From NCBI GenBank assembly GCA_910580195.1, contig CAJTWA010000001.1:62001-126000 (forward strand): a stretch of DNA of 64,000 nucleotides, written 5' to 3'. How positions within the stretch are numbered: the first letter of the stretch is position 1; the number at the start of each line of letters is the position of its first letter. Position numbers and translations under genes: made by a program. Below the pieces are notes generated by a model. It saw only the letters and a list, made by a program, of their open reading frames with translations, was not told the origin of the DNA and ran no database searches. Positions 50,767-60,658 of the stretch are shown one piece after another. Source of the stretch: an uncultured Lachnospiraceae bacterium. GTDB lineage: Bacteria; Bacillota; Clostridia; Lachnospirales; Lachnospiraceae.

Positions 50767-53724
50767 ATGGAACAGAAAACAAACCGGAAATGCAACTATT
50801 TTCTCATTTTCTGCCTTCTGCTGTTTTTATTCCAAGGCACTGCCTATGCCAGTGCCAGCCCGGATGGCGGGAACGGCAGTGAAAGCCCAGATAGTAACGG
50901 CAGTGCCAGCATCAGCCCAGATAGCGGGAACAGCGGCACAGGCTCCTTAACGGTTACAGATGAAAACCGTTTTGATCCAAGGTTCTACCAGCAGCCCCAA
51001 GAACGCTACCCCATTTCCAATGTGCCCAAAAGCCGTTCTGCCCGGGCAAATGCAGATTCTGTGGATTTAGAAACTTATATCCTAACAGCCCTGCAGCAGT
51101 TCCAGACGTCCATCGACGTGTCAGGGTACGGCATTTCCAGGGCCAATGCAGGGGAAACTTATTTTCAGGTATTAAACAGCCATCCCGAATTGTTTTATGT
51201 GGAAGGCTCTGTAAGCTGGGACTACAATTCCAGCGGAACTGTAACAAGGTATAAAAATATTTCTTACCGGGATACCCAAGCCAATATCAGGCGGCAGCAG
51301 CAGGAACTGGATGCAGCGGCAGAGCAGGCATTGGAATGGATAAGCCCGTCCATGCCTGACGTGGAAAAAGCGTTGGTTCTCCACGATTATTTAATCTTAA
51401 ACTGCGCCTACGACGAGGAACGCAGGCAAAGCGGCACAGTCCCGCCTTACTCCCATTCTGCATACGGCGCGCTGGTAAGCGGCCTTGCAGTCTGCGACGG
51501 CTATTCCCATGCGTACGCCTACCTGTTGGAAAATAAGCTGGGCATCCCCTGCGAGCTTGTCACCAGCGACAGCATGAACCATGCATGGAGCATGGTATCC
51601 ATTGGCGGGGAGTGGTACCATGTGGACGTCACTTGGGATGACCCAATCTGGGACTGCATTGGCCGGGTGAAGCATGGCTATTTCCTAATCAGCGATGCCG
51701 TAATCGCAGACAGCAGCCATCGGCATAGCAACTGGAGCGCGGGGCATAAGGCCAGTTCCAATACTTACCGGGACGCTTTCTGGAAACAGGTAAGCTCTGC
51801 GTTCTGCTGCCAAGATGGGGATTGGTATTATGCCAAGTACGGCGGGAGCGCCCATGGGGTGGATTTGATGAAAAAAGAGTCCTTGCTTGGTACGGAGGAA
51901 ACGGTTGTGTTCACGGAGCCCCTCTTGTGGAACCGGTATCAGGACAGCTATATGTACCTTGACTTAGAGCCAGCAAGCAAGCAGGTTTATTTCAATACAA
52001 GGACATCCATCTGCCGTCTGGGGCGGGATGGGACAGTGCAGGACATGTACGCGCCAGCCCTTACCGGGAACCAGTTGATTTTTGGGTTTACCATCAAAGG
52101 GGAGCAGGTGCGCTACTGTCCCCAAGGGACGCCGGACCTGCAAGGAAAGCAGAAGGTATCTTTTTTCCCATTGTCTGAGATAAAGCCCCCGGAAACGGAC
52201 GGGGACGAGGAGAAACCAGAAGAAGGGAACGGCCCGGAGGGGGAAAAGCCGGGAGAAGGGCAAAACCCGGATGGTGAAAACCCGGACGGGGAGAAACCGG
52301 GAGAGGGTGATAGCCCAGAAGAAGGGAAGGATCCAGACGGGGAGAAACCGGGAGAGGGGGATAGCCCAGAAGGAGGGCAAAACCCAGATGGGGAAAAGCC
52401 GGAAGATGGGAAAGGCCCTGAAGGGAATATGCCCCCAACGGAAGGGGACGGCTCCCCAGCAGGAGGGGACAATCAGGAACCCGGCGGGGACTTTCCGTCC
52501 GCAGAAGGGAACGGCGGCGGCTCCCCAACGGGAGGGAACCAAAGGCCCGGCGGGAATGGCAGCAGCCCCGGGGCAGGAGATGCTAACAGCAGCCCTGCAG
52601 TCAGCGGCATTTCCGCGGAATATGCCAAATCCACTTATGACGGAACCTCCAAGAAAATCTCCATCCAAGGCACACAGCCCTCCGACGCCATTTCTTATGC
52701 AGACGCAAAAGGCGTTTACGGCAAGGAGCAGCCGAAGATGGTAAATGCCGGGACTTATCAGGTGAAATACAAAGTGGAACGGGAAGGCTGCACCCCATTT
52801 TTCGGCACAGCCACCTTGGAAATTGAAAAAGCCGTACCTATGTATGCCCTGCCCACTGGGCTAAAGGGGCACAGCGGCATGGCAGTGAAAGAGATTCCGC
52901 TCCCAGAAGGCTTCGTCTGGCAGACAGCGTCCAGCACTTACCTGAAAAAGGAAGGCACTTACAAATTTTATGTGAAATTCGTGCCCGCGGATACCAAGAA
53001 TTATCTGGAAATCCAGAACCTGCCAGTAGACGTAACCGTATCCTGCCCCGGCCACAAATATACGAAAAAAACCATAAGGGAGGCTACAAGGACCCGCAAA
53101 GGGCAGGAAACCTACACCTGTAAAATCTGCGGCCATGCCTATACAAAAGAAACCGCCCTTCCCGCATCCGGAAAACCGGGGAAGGTATCCGGCCTAAAGC
53201 TGGAAAAGGCTTCTTCCACCACCCTGAAATTTTCGTGGAAGAAAACAAAAGGCACAAGCTACCGCATTGTCCTGTACCGGAAAAATAAAATCGTAGACGC
53301 CAAGGATGCCAGCGCAGGTTCCGGCACATTTTTTGGCCTGCAGCCCTCCACCGCCTATACGCTGAAAGTGCGCCCTTACCAGAAACAGGGGGGCAAGCGG
53401 GTTTACGGCGATACAGACGGCTCCCTGAAAGCCGCCACAGCCCCCGGGAAGGCAAAGCTTCTTTCCGTCCAGAAAAAAGGGGGATCCAAAGCAAAAATTA
53501 CTTGGAAAAAAGTGCCCGGGGCCGATGGCTATGAAATTTCCATGCGCACCGGGAAGGGCAGCTACAAGCCCGTCAAATCCATAACCAGAGGGAAAACCGT
53601 TACTTATGCCAAATCAGGCCTGAAAAAAGGGAAGTCCTACCAGTTCCGCGTCCGCGCTTACAAGAAGTCCGGCAAGAAAAAGGCGTATGGGGATTACAGC
53701 AATGTGAAAACGCTGAAATTATAG
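50767..53724 (+). CDS. Secreted transglutaminase-domain protein 1 with Fn3 domains
   Basis: 985 aa. Signal peptide to AYA (residue about 28), then a transglutaminase-like core with the catalytic triad in AVCDGYSHAYAYLLENK (Cys), SMNHAWSMVSIGGEWYHVD (His) and VDVTWDDP (Asp). Then a Glu/Gly/Pro/Lys linker of about 140 residues, two MBG-type beta domains (GTYQVKYKVEREGCTPFFGTATLEI), a CxxC piece (YTCKICGHAYTKE) and two C-terminal fibronectin type III domains (PGKVSGLKLEKASSTTLKFSW). No sortase motif is seen. Likely a surface or matrix protein that modifies or crosslinks other proteins or peptidoglycan. First of an array. Confidence 0.85.
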   Translation: MEQKTNRKCNYFLIFCLLLFLFQGTAYASASPDGGNGSESPDSNGSASISPDSGNSGTGSLTVTDENRFDPRFYQQPQERYPISNVPKSRSARANADSVDLETYILTALQQFQTSIDVSGYGISRANAGETYFQVLNSHPELFYVEGSVSWDYNSSGTVTRYKNISYRDTQANIRRQQQELDAAAEQALEWISPSMPDVEKALVLHDYLILNCAYDEERRQSGTVPPYSHSAYGALVSGLAVCDGYSHAYAYLLENKLGIPCELVTSDSMNHAWSMVSIGGEWYHVDVTWDDPIWDCIGRVKHGYFLISDAVIADSSHRHSNWSAGHKASSNTYRDAFWKQVSSAFCCQDGDWYYAKYGGSAHGVDLMKKESLLGTEETVVFTEPLLWNRYQDSYMYLDLEPASKQVYFNTRTSICRLGRDGTVQDMYAPALTGNQLIFGFTIKGEQVRYCPQGTPDLQGKQKVSFFPLSEIKPPETDGDEEKPEEGNGPEGEKPGEGQNPDGENPDGEKPGEGDSPEEGKDPDGEKPGEGDSPEGGQNPDGEKPEDGKGPEGNMPPTEGDGSPAGGDNQEPGGDFPSAEGNGGGSPTGGNQRPGGNGSSPGAGDANSSPAVSGISAEYAKSTYDGTSKKISIQGTQPSDAISYADAKGVYGKEQPKMVNAGTYQVKYKVEREGCTPFFGTATLEIEKAVPMYALPTGLKGHSGMAVKEIPLPEGFVWQTASSTYLKKEGTYKFYVKFVPADTKNYLEIQNLPVDVTVSCPGHKYTKKTIREATRTRKGQETYTCKICGHAYTKETALPASGKPGKVSGLKLEKASSTTLKFSWKKTKGTSYRIVLYRKNKIVDAKDASAGSGTFFGLQPSTAYTLKVRPYQKQGGKRVYGDTDGSLKAATAPGKAKLLSVQKKGGSKAKITWKKVPGADGYEISMRTGKGSYKPVKSITRGKTVTYAKSGLKKGKSYQFRVRAYKKSGKKKAYGDYSNVKTLKL
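53344..53718 (+). repeat. 375-bp near-identical repeat, first copy
   Basis: The end of gene 1 (Fn3 coding) from CCCTCCACCGCC to ACGCTGAAA; equal in length to 54375-54749, with about two mismatches that I found. Confidence 0.85.
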
Positions 53725-53765
53725 CGTTTCTATGGAACTTCACAAAAATTTGGAGAAAATATGGT

Positions 53766-54008
53766 ATGGAGATTGAATATTCAAAACGGGCAGTAAAGTC
53801 TATTAATGCCATGGATAGCCGTACAAAACAACGTATGAAAGCAGCAATTGAAGGCCTGCCAGCAGGGGATATAAAGCCGTTGAAAGGCAGCCGGGGCAAT
53901 TACCGGCTCCGTGTTGGAGGATGGCGGATTGTATTTTCATATCCGGCAAAAAATGTAGTGCTGATAGATAAAATAGAGCCACGTGGCAAAGTATATAAGG
54001 GGGTGTAA
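53766..54008 (+). CDS. RelE/ParE-family toxin
   Basis: 80 aa. Typical small toxin: EYSKRAVKSINAMDSRTKQRMKAAIE, LKGSRGNYRLRVGGWRIVFSY, and VVLIDKIEPRGKVYK at the end. RelE toxins cut mRNA at the ribosome. The antitoxin follows after 4 bases, so the toxin comes first. The pair sits between transglutaminase genes. Confidence 0.85.
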   Translation: MEIEYSKRAVKSINAMDSRTKQRMKAAIEGLPAGDIKPLKGSRGNYRLRVGGWRIVFSYPAKNVVLIDKIEPRGKVYKGV

Positions 54009-54012
54009 ACGT

Positions 54013-54210
54013 ATGTCGCCAATTAGGAACCAACTGGTAGAAATGATTGACTGCCTTCCAGAGCAGGAGCAGGTATTGGTATTTGAAATTGTGAAAAGGT
54101 TTGTACCGGATGATGTGGCAACCCCAGATGATTTTCGGGCAATACAGGAAGCACGGGAAGAATATGCACAAGGTGAAACCGTAAACCACAATGACATTAA
54201 TTGGAATTAA
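54013..54210 (+). CDS. Antitoxin partner of the RelE-type toxin
   Basis: 65 aa acidic protein (MSPIRNQLVEMIDCLPEQEQVLVFEI, then DDVATPDDFRAIQEAREEYAQGE) directly after the toxin. The C-terminal acidic part resembles antitoxins that bind RelE toxins. The start at 54013 follows the toxin stop with AAGGGGGTG, so they are likely translated together. Confidence 0.72.
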   Translation: MSPIRNQLVEMIDCLPEQEQVLVFEIVKRFVPDDVATPDDFRAIQEAREEYAQGETVNHNDINWN

Positions 54211-54222
54211 AAGGACGAAACC

Positions 54223-54761
54223 ATGAAAAATTTTTTTCCCATGTTGCTGCTGGCATTTCCGTCCGACGCCATTTCCTATGCAGACGCAAAAGGCGTTTAC
54301 GGCAAAGAACAGCCGAAAATGGTAAATGCTGGGACTTATCAGGTGAAATACAAAGTGGAACGGGAAGGCTGCACCCCTCCACCGCCTATACGCTGAAAGT
54401 GTGCCCTTACCAGAAGCAGGGGGGCAAGCGGGTTTACGGCGATACAGACGGCTCCCTGAAAGCCGCCACAGCCCCCGGGAAGGCAAAGCTTCTTTCCGTC
54501 CAGAAAAAAGGGGGATCCAAAGCAAAAATTACTTGGAAAAAAGTGCCCGGGGCCGATGGCTATGAAATTTCCATGCGCACCGGGAAGGGCAGCTACAAGC
54601 CCGTCAAATCCATAACCAGAGGGAAAACCGTTACTTATGCCAAATCAGGCCTGAAAAAAGGGAAGTCCTACCAGTTCCGCGTCCGCGCTTACAAGAAGTC
54701 CGGCAAGAAAAAGGCGTATGGGGATTACAGCAATGTGAAAACGCTGAAAATGGACGGATAG
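54223..54761 (+). pseudogene. Chimeric remnant of a transglutaminase/Fn3 protein
   Basis: It starts with the signal-peptide region of gene 3 of the array (MKNFFPMLLLAF), jumps to the MBG domain of gene 1 (PSDAISYADAKGVYGKEQ), then after GCTP to the last Fn3 part of gene 1 in another frame (STAYTLKVCPYQKQGGKRV...). The transglutaminase core is missing. It must be a product of recombination between copies. Confidence 0.82.
54375..54749 (+). repeat. 375-bp near-identical repeat, second copy
   Basis: Inside the chimeric remnant. The near-identity implies a recent copy. Confidence 0.85.
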
Positions 54762-54805
54762 TGCGGCGCAGTCACCATGATTCGCGATAGACTTTGTATC
54801 TTGGG

Positions 54806-54928
54806 TATGGTATAATAGCAACAGCTATTATACGCGCCGGAGTGCGCATAGTTTTACCATACCATAGTTTATCACGGAGTGATTATGGTATAATAGCAAC
54901 AGCTATTATACGCGCCGGAGTGCGCATA
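54806..54928. repeat. Two identical 45-bp repeats with a 10-bp hairpin
   Basis: Units 54806-54850 and 54884-54928 start TATGGTATAATAGC and end GAGTGCGCATA. Each has GTATAATAGC-AACA-GCTATTATAC, a 10-bp stem that also contains TATAAT. The 33 bp between them have ACCATACCATAG. Confidence 0.85.
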
Positions 54929-54985
54929 AGCTGCCATGTGAAGATTGGCTTGGCCGCAAGATTTTTGCAATTGGGAGGTGAAATC

Positions 54986-55180
54986 ATGCCAAATACAAAC
55001 TTAGAAATTACGCAGAAGGCAATGGAAGACTTTAAAAAAATTCAGGAGTATATGTTATTAGCAAGGGAAGAAAATTCAGTGAAAACATATGAAAAATTGA
55101 AAGACGAATACTTGTACCTGAAAAGTTTTTTAAATGTAGCAGGCGTAAATTTGACAGATCTTGACAAATTTAAAGAATAA
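54986..55180 (+). CDS. Small hypothetical protein, 64 aa
   Basis: Starts MPNTNLEITQKAMEDFKKIQEYM after GGGAGGTGAAATC, a strong ribosome site. Predicted helical, Lys/Glu-rich, no signal peptide. Not recognised. It lies between the repeats and transglutaminase gene 2. Confidence 0.6.
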   Translation: MPNTNLEITQKAMEDFKKIQEYMLLAREENSVKTYEKLKDEYLYLKSFLNVAGVNLTDLDKFKE

Positions 55181-55262
55181 TTAAATAGTAAGCAGTAACC
55201 AAGGGCGCAAGTTTATGATACATAGCTTACGCCCTTCCATGCAGCATGAAAAGGACGAAACC

Positions 55263-57893
55263 ATGAAAAAATTTTTTATTTTCCCCATGTTGCTGTTAAC
55301 ATTTTTCCTATCAGGCAGCGCCGCCTATGCCCAAATAAATACAGGCAGCGCAGGGCTGCCAGCCGCTGCGCAAGGCAGCCAAAGCCCCCAAGGGATGGAC
55401 GGGGAACTGGAAATTGTAACCTTAACGGAGGAGGACCGTTACAACCCTGCCTATTATCAGGAACCGGAAGAAGCCTATCCCATCCCCCAGAGCCAAAAGG
55501 GCCGTTCCAAGGGGCTTTCCTTGGAAGAGTATGTGGTGGATGCGCTGGAGGCGTACCAAGATGAAATCGACCTTTCCGCTTACCAGATTCCTAGGACAGA
55601 AGCAACCCAGAAATATTTCCAGATTGTCGACAGCCATCCAGCCCTCTTTTACATAGCAGGGAAAGTCGGCTGGTACACTGACAAAGAAACTGGCCTAGTG
55701 ACAAAATGCCGCGTTTACTACACAGATACGAAGGAAAATATCAAAATCCAGCAGAAAAAATTCAGCCGGGAAGTAGACCGCGCCCTTACTTGGGCAGACT
55801 ATTCCGCAATGTCGGATTTGGAAAAAGCGCTGGCTGTCCACGACTACCTTGTATTGGAATGTGAATACGATTACCAGAACTATCTGGACGGGACCATCCC
55901 GTATGTATCCCATACAGCCTACGGCGTACTGGTGGAAAAGACAGGGGTCTGCGATGGTTATGCCTTGGCCTATTCCTGCATTTTGGAGGAGCTTGGGGTG
56001 CCTGCAGCCATGGTAATCAGCAGCAGCATGAACCATGCTTGGAACTTGGTTTCCATTGGCGGGGACTGGTACCATGTGGACGTCACATGGGACGACCCAG
56101 TCTGGGATAAAATCGGCTGCGTCAGGCATCAGTATTTCCTTTTGAGCGATGCAGCTATTTCGGACGAAGGGCAGGAAAACCCCCATGAAGGCTGGGAAAG
56201 CTATGGCCGCCTTGCAGGTTCCGGCGCTTATGACAATGCTTTTTGGTCTGGCGTCACTTCCGCATTTTGCTATCAGGGGGGAAATTGGTATTACGCTAAA
56301 CCTAATGGCGATAAAACGGCAAGTTTACTGAAAAAGCCGATGCTTTTAGAAGGGACGGAAGAAACAGTTTACACCGAGGGCGCCTCATGGAACAATTACC
56401 AGAACAGCTATTTATGCCTAGACTTGGATCCCATACGGAACGAGGTATATTTTAATACAAGGACCAGCGTCTGCAAGGTGGATGGAAACGGGGACATTGC
56501 AGAAGTCCATGTACCGGAGCTTTCCGGAAATAACCTGATGTTCGGCTTTACCTTAAGGGAGGAAACCTTATGCTATGCCCTTCAGGAAACGCCCAACATA
56601 GGAGGCAGGCAGGCGGTTGAGGAACATGTCTTAGCGGAACTTTGCCTTCCCCAGATTACATGGGTTTCTGCCAATGATGTGGAGGCTGTCTATGACGGGA
56701 CGCCAAAGGGGATTGTTGTGGAAGGGGCAAGGGCTGGCGACACCATCACTTACCGGAGCGGGGCCAGCTATGTGCCAGCCCGGCCGGAATGGGCCGAGGC
56801 CGGGACCTATCAGGTATCCTATCAGGTAGGGCGGGAAGGGTATGGGGATTATTTTGGAAATGCCCTAATTTCCATCCAAAAAGCAGACCCGCCTTATACT
56901 GCCCCTGCCGGGTTAAAAGGCAGCAGCGGGAGTACGCTGGGCACAGTGCCATTGCCAGAAGGCTTCGCATGGGAAAACGCCGCCCAAAAGCTGCGGCAGG
57001 AAGGGGAAAAAACCTTTTATGCCTCCTACACGCCGGAGGATACCAAAAATTATAAAAAGGTTTCCCGCCTTGCCCTGTCCGTAACCGTAGCCTGTCCCGG
57101 CCACCAATATACCAAAAAAGTAACGGTAAAAGCCACAGAGGCGCAGGAAGGGAAGGAAACTTACACCTGCGGGATATGTGGGAACACTTATAGTAAAAAA
57201 ATCCCCAAATTGAAGCCGGGCGGCACAGGAAGTTCCGGCAGTTCCAGTGGCACGGGGAGTTCTGGGAATTCCAGCAGCACAGGAGGTTCCGGCAGTTCTG
57301 GGACAACAGGAGGCTCCGGCACAAATTCTCCTGCTAAGCCCAAAAAAGTTTCCGGCTTAAAGATAAGGAAAGCCACTGCAACTTCCCTGAAATTTTCTTG
57401 GAAACCCGCCAAAGGGATAAAATACCGCGTTGTGATAAAGAAAGGCAGTAAAACAGTTTCCACGAAATACACAGGGAACAGCGCCTACACATTTAAGAAC
57501 CTGAAAAACGCCACCCAATACACCGTGAAAGTAACCTCCTATGTAGAAAAGAAGGGCAAAAAAGTATACGCCCCTTCTGCAGCAACATTAAAAACTGCCA
57601 CAGCCCCCGCCAAGGCTAAGCTAATTTCCATCAAGAAAAAAGGCAGCGCCAAAGTGAAACTCATATGGAAAAAGGTAATCAGGGCAGACGGCTATGAAAT
57701 CTCCATGCGCACCGGGAAAGGAAGTTATAAGCCCATAAAAACCATTTCCAGAGGAAAAACCGTCACTTATACGAAACCGGGCCTGAAAAAAGGGAAAAGC
57801 TACGCCTTCCGTATCCGTGCATATAAAAAAGCAGGGAACAAAAAAATATACGGGGCTTACAGCAACGGAAAAACAATCAGGCTCAGCCAATAG
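55263..57893 (+). CDS. Secreted transglutaminase-domain protein 2 with Fn3 domains
   Basis: 876 aa. Signal peptide MKKFFIFPMLLLTFFLSGSAAYAQ. Catalytic Cys in TGVCDGYALAYSCILEE, His in SSSMNHAWNLVSIGGDWYHVD, Asp in VDVTWDDP. Then MBG-like domains, a CxxC piece (YTCGICGNTYSKKIP), a Gly/Ser/Thr linker and two Fn3-like domains ending YGAYSNGKTIRLSQ. Same layout as proteins 1 and 3 with a different linker. ATG at 55263 has AAAAGGACGAAACC. Confidence 0.87.
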   Translation: MKKFFIFPMLLLTFFLSGSAAYAQINTGSAGLPAAAQGSQSPQGMDGELEIVTLTEEDRYNPAYYQEPEEAYPIPQSQKGRSKGLSLEEYVVDALEAYQDEIDLSAYQIPRTEATQKYFQIVDSHPALFYIAGKVGWYTDKETGLVTKCRVYYTDTKENIKIQQKKFSREVDRALTWADYSAMSDLEKALAVHDYLVLECEYDYQNYLDGTIPYVSHTAYGVLVEKTGVCDGYALAYSCILEELGVPAAMVISSSMNHAWNLVSIGGDWYHVDVTWDDPVWDKIGCVRHQYFLLSDAAISDEGQENPHEGWESYGRLAGSGAYDNAFWSGVTSAFCYQGGNWYYAKPNGDKTASLLKKPMLLEGTEETVYTEGASWNNYQNSYLCLDLDPIRNEVYFNTRTSVCKVDGNGDIAEVHVPELSGNNLMFGFTLREETLCYALQETPNIGGRQAVEEHVLAELCLPQITWVSANDVEAVYDGTPKGIVVEGARAGDTITYRSGASYVPARPEWAEAGTYQVSYQVGREGYGDYFGNALISIQKADPPYTAPAGLKGSSGSTLGTVPLPEGFAWENAAQKLRQEGEKTFYASYTPEDTKNYKKVSRLALSVTVACPGHQYTKKVTVKATEAQEGKETYTCGICGNTYSKKIPKLKPGGTGSSGSSSGTGSSGNSSSTGGSGSSGTTGGSGTNSPAKPKKVSGLKIRKATATSLKFSWKPAKGIKYRVVIKKGSKTVSTKYTGNSAYTFKNLKNATQYTVKVTSYVEKKGKKVYAPSAATLKTATAPAKAKLISIKKKGSAKVKLIWKKVIRADGYEISMRTGKGSYKPIKTISRGKTVTYTKPGLKKGKSYAFRIRAYKKAGNKKIYGAYSNGKTIRLSQ

Positions 57894-57928
57894 CTCAGTT
57901 GTATTCTAAGCCAAAAAGGAGTAAACCT

Positions 57929-60546
57929 ATGAAAAAGAAATTTTTATTCCCCCTGTTCCTGCTCCTGCTTTGCCTGTTTAGCGGCGCTGCAAATGCGGAA
58001 ACAGGCAAAGCCAGCGGACAGCTAGGCACCGGGGAAGCCATCCTCACCGAAGAAAACCGCTATAACCCCATTTACTATCAGGAGCCAGAGGAACGCTACC
58101 CAGCAGGGAGTGCCAGCAAAGGGCGGGCTGCGGAGCTTTCCCTAGAAGATTGTGTGGTAAATGCATTGGAGCAGCTTCAGCCGAGCATTGATGTGTCGTC
58201 ATATAATATTTTTACCAGTGAGGCAGGAGAAGTTTTCTTCCAGATTTTGAACAATCATCCTTCCTTATTTTTTGTAAAAAGCTCTATAAGTTATAGTTAC
58301 ATTTCAAATCAGGTACTAAGTTACAACGTTAAATATTTAGGCACAGAAGAGGAAATCCAGTTCCAAAGGGCAGCTTTCCGCCAAGAAGTGCAGAAAGCCC
58401 TGACATGGGCAGCCTCCTCTTCCGGCACAGCAGAACGGGCATTGGCGGTACATGATTATCTAGTGCTGGAATGTGAATATGATTATGAAAGCTATTTAAA
58501 CGAGAATGTGCCAGACATCTCCCATACCGCTTATGGCGCTTGGTTGGGAAAACAGCAGTCTGCGATGGGTACGCAAAAGCATATGCCTGTATTCTGGCTG
58601 AACTTGGCATTGAGAGCAAAATTGTAAGCAGCGATAGTATGAACCATGCATGGAACCTAGTTTCAGTTGATGGCGATTGGTACCATGCAGACGCCACTTG
58701 GGACGACCCCACGTGGGACAGCATTGGGCGTGTTTCCCATAGGTATTTCCTGCTGAGCGATACAGCCATTTCTGCAGTAGAGCACGAAGGCTGGGAGAGC
58801 AACGGAACGGTTGCAGGTTCCACAACCTACGACAATGCGTTCTGGTCTGATGTGAATTCTGCAATTATTAATTATGGAGGGAACTGGTATTATTCCAAAT
58901 ATGATGGCACAGCCCCCAGCGTAAGCCTAATGAAAAAATCGGGCAGCCTAGATGCACAGGAAGAAACTGTCTATTCTACAGCAGTATGGAGCAGCAGCGG
59001 GGGAGGATATTATACAGGCAGCTTCATGTATCTGGATTGGGAGCCAAGGAAAGATGAGGTTTATTTCAATACCCCAGACAGCATATATAAATTGGATGCA
59101 AATGGAAATACCAGCGAAGTATATCAGCCCGAATTGCCACAAGGCAGCCAGATTTATGGCTTTACCGTAAGAGGTGCAAGCTTGTGCTATGCGCTTCAGG
59201 AAACGCCAAATATTAATGAAAAGCAGGCGGTAGAAGAATATATTTTGGAAAGCCTCCAGCTTAAGCCCTTGGAAGGGATTTCCGCTGATAATGTGGATCC
59301 TGTCTATGATGGCTCTGCAAAAGTAATTCTCCTAAAAGGAATCCAGCCCGGCGATGTGGTGAGCTTTTTTGCAAATGGAATCTACGGGCCAAAACAGCCA
59401 GAAATGATAAATGCCGGGACATACCAAGTCCTTTATAAGGTAGCGCGGGAAGGGTATGAAGATTTTCTGGGCAGCGCCCAAATCACTATCCAGAAGGCGA
59501 AGCCAGAGCCCGCCCTTCCCACAGGGTTAAAAGGGAACAGCGGAAACCGGCTAAGTTCCGTAACGCTGCCAGAGGGGTTTACTTGGGAAAATGCATCTGA
59601 AAAATTGAAGGAAACAGGGGATAAAACGTTTTATGTTATCTACACCCCCGAAGATACCCAGAATTATGAAACACTTTCCCATATTGCCGTAACAATAACC
59701 GTAAATTGCCCGAACCATAACTATACAGGGACAGTAACCGTACAGCCTACCACAACGGAAAAGGGTGAGAAAACCTATACCTGCAGCCTGTGCGGGCATA
59801 CTTATACCGAAGCAATCCCCATGCTTGGCTCAGGGAATACAGGAAGTACAGGAGATTCTAATAAAGACCCAGAAAACCCGGGAGGAGGGACAGGCGGCTC
59901 CGGCAGTACCGGCACAACAGGCGGCACGGGCGGCTCCGGCAATACAGGCACAACAGGCGGCACAGGAGGTTCCGGCACAGTTTCTCCTGCCACGCCCCAA
60001 AAAGTTTCCGGCTTAAAGCTGGGCAAAGCCACCGCCACTTCCCTGAAAGTTTCATGGAAACCCATCCAAGGGGAAAAGTACCGCGTGGTGCTTTATAAAG
60101 GCGCAAAAGCAGTTTCCACGAAATACACAGGGAACAGCACCTACACATTTAAGAACCTGAAAAACGCCACCCAATACACCGTGAAAGTGACCTCCTATGT
60201 GGAAAAGAAGGGCAAAAAAGTATACGCCCCTTCTGCAGCAACATTAAAAACTGCCACAGCCCCCGCCAAGGTTAAGCTAATTTCCATTAAGAAAATGGGC
60301 AGCGCCAAAGTGAAACTCATATGGAAAAAGGTAACCAGGGCAGACGGCTATGAAATCTCCATGCGCACCGGGAAAGAAAAGTATAAGGTTATCCGGAACA
60401 TTGCCAGAGGAAAAACCGTCACTTATACAAAAGCAGGCTTGCGGAAAGGCAAAAGGTACACCTTCCGCGTCCGTGCCTACAAAAAGGCAGGGAGCAAGAA
60501 AATATACGGCGGCTACAGCAGCCTTAAATTTGTGACAATACGGTAG
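57929..60546 (+). pseudogene. Secreted transglutaminase-domain protein 3, frameshifted before the active-site Cys
   Basis: Signal peptide MKKKFLFPLFLLLLCLFSGAANA, then the same N-terminal part. The frame breaks at SHTAYGA (about 58540): the family continuation LVGKTAVCDGYAKAYACILAELG is in the next frame. Inserting one T in GGCGCTTGG restores GALVGKTAVCDG. The remainder (to 60546) keeps His and Asp of the active site, MBG parts, a Gly/Thr linker and two Fn3 domains. One lesion only, so the loss is recent, or the base is missing in the sequence. Confidence 0.85.
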
Positions 60547-60658
60547 CCAGCAGAAGAGCTTAGAAGGCATGGAGCATGCAGATGTTTTCTGAGTAAATGA
60601 AGATTTGAAAATGTAGGCAATTTATTATCATGATACAGACAAGTGAGGAACAGGAATT

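Noticed and set aside
54806..54928. CRISPR array
   Set aside because: Only two repeats, with one 33-bp gap that itself contains pieces of the repeat, and no cas genes in the window.
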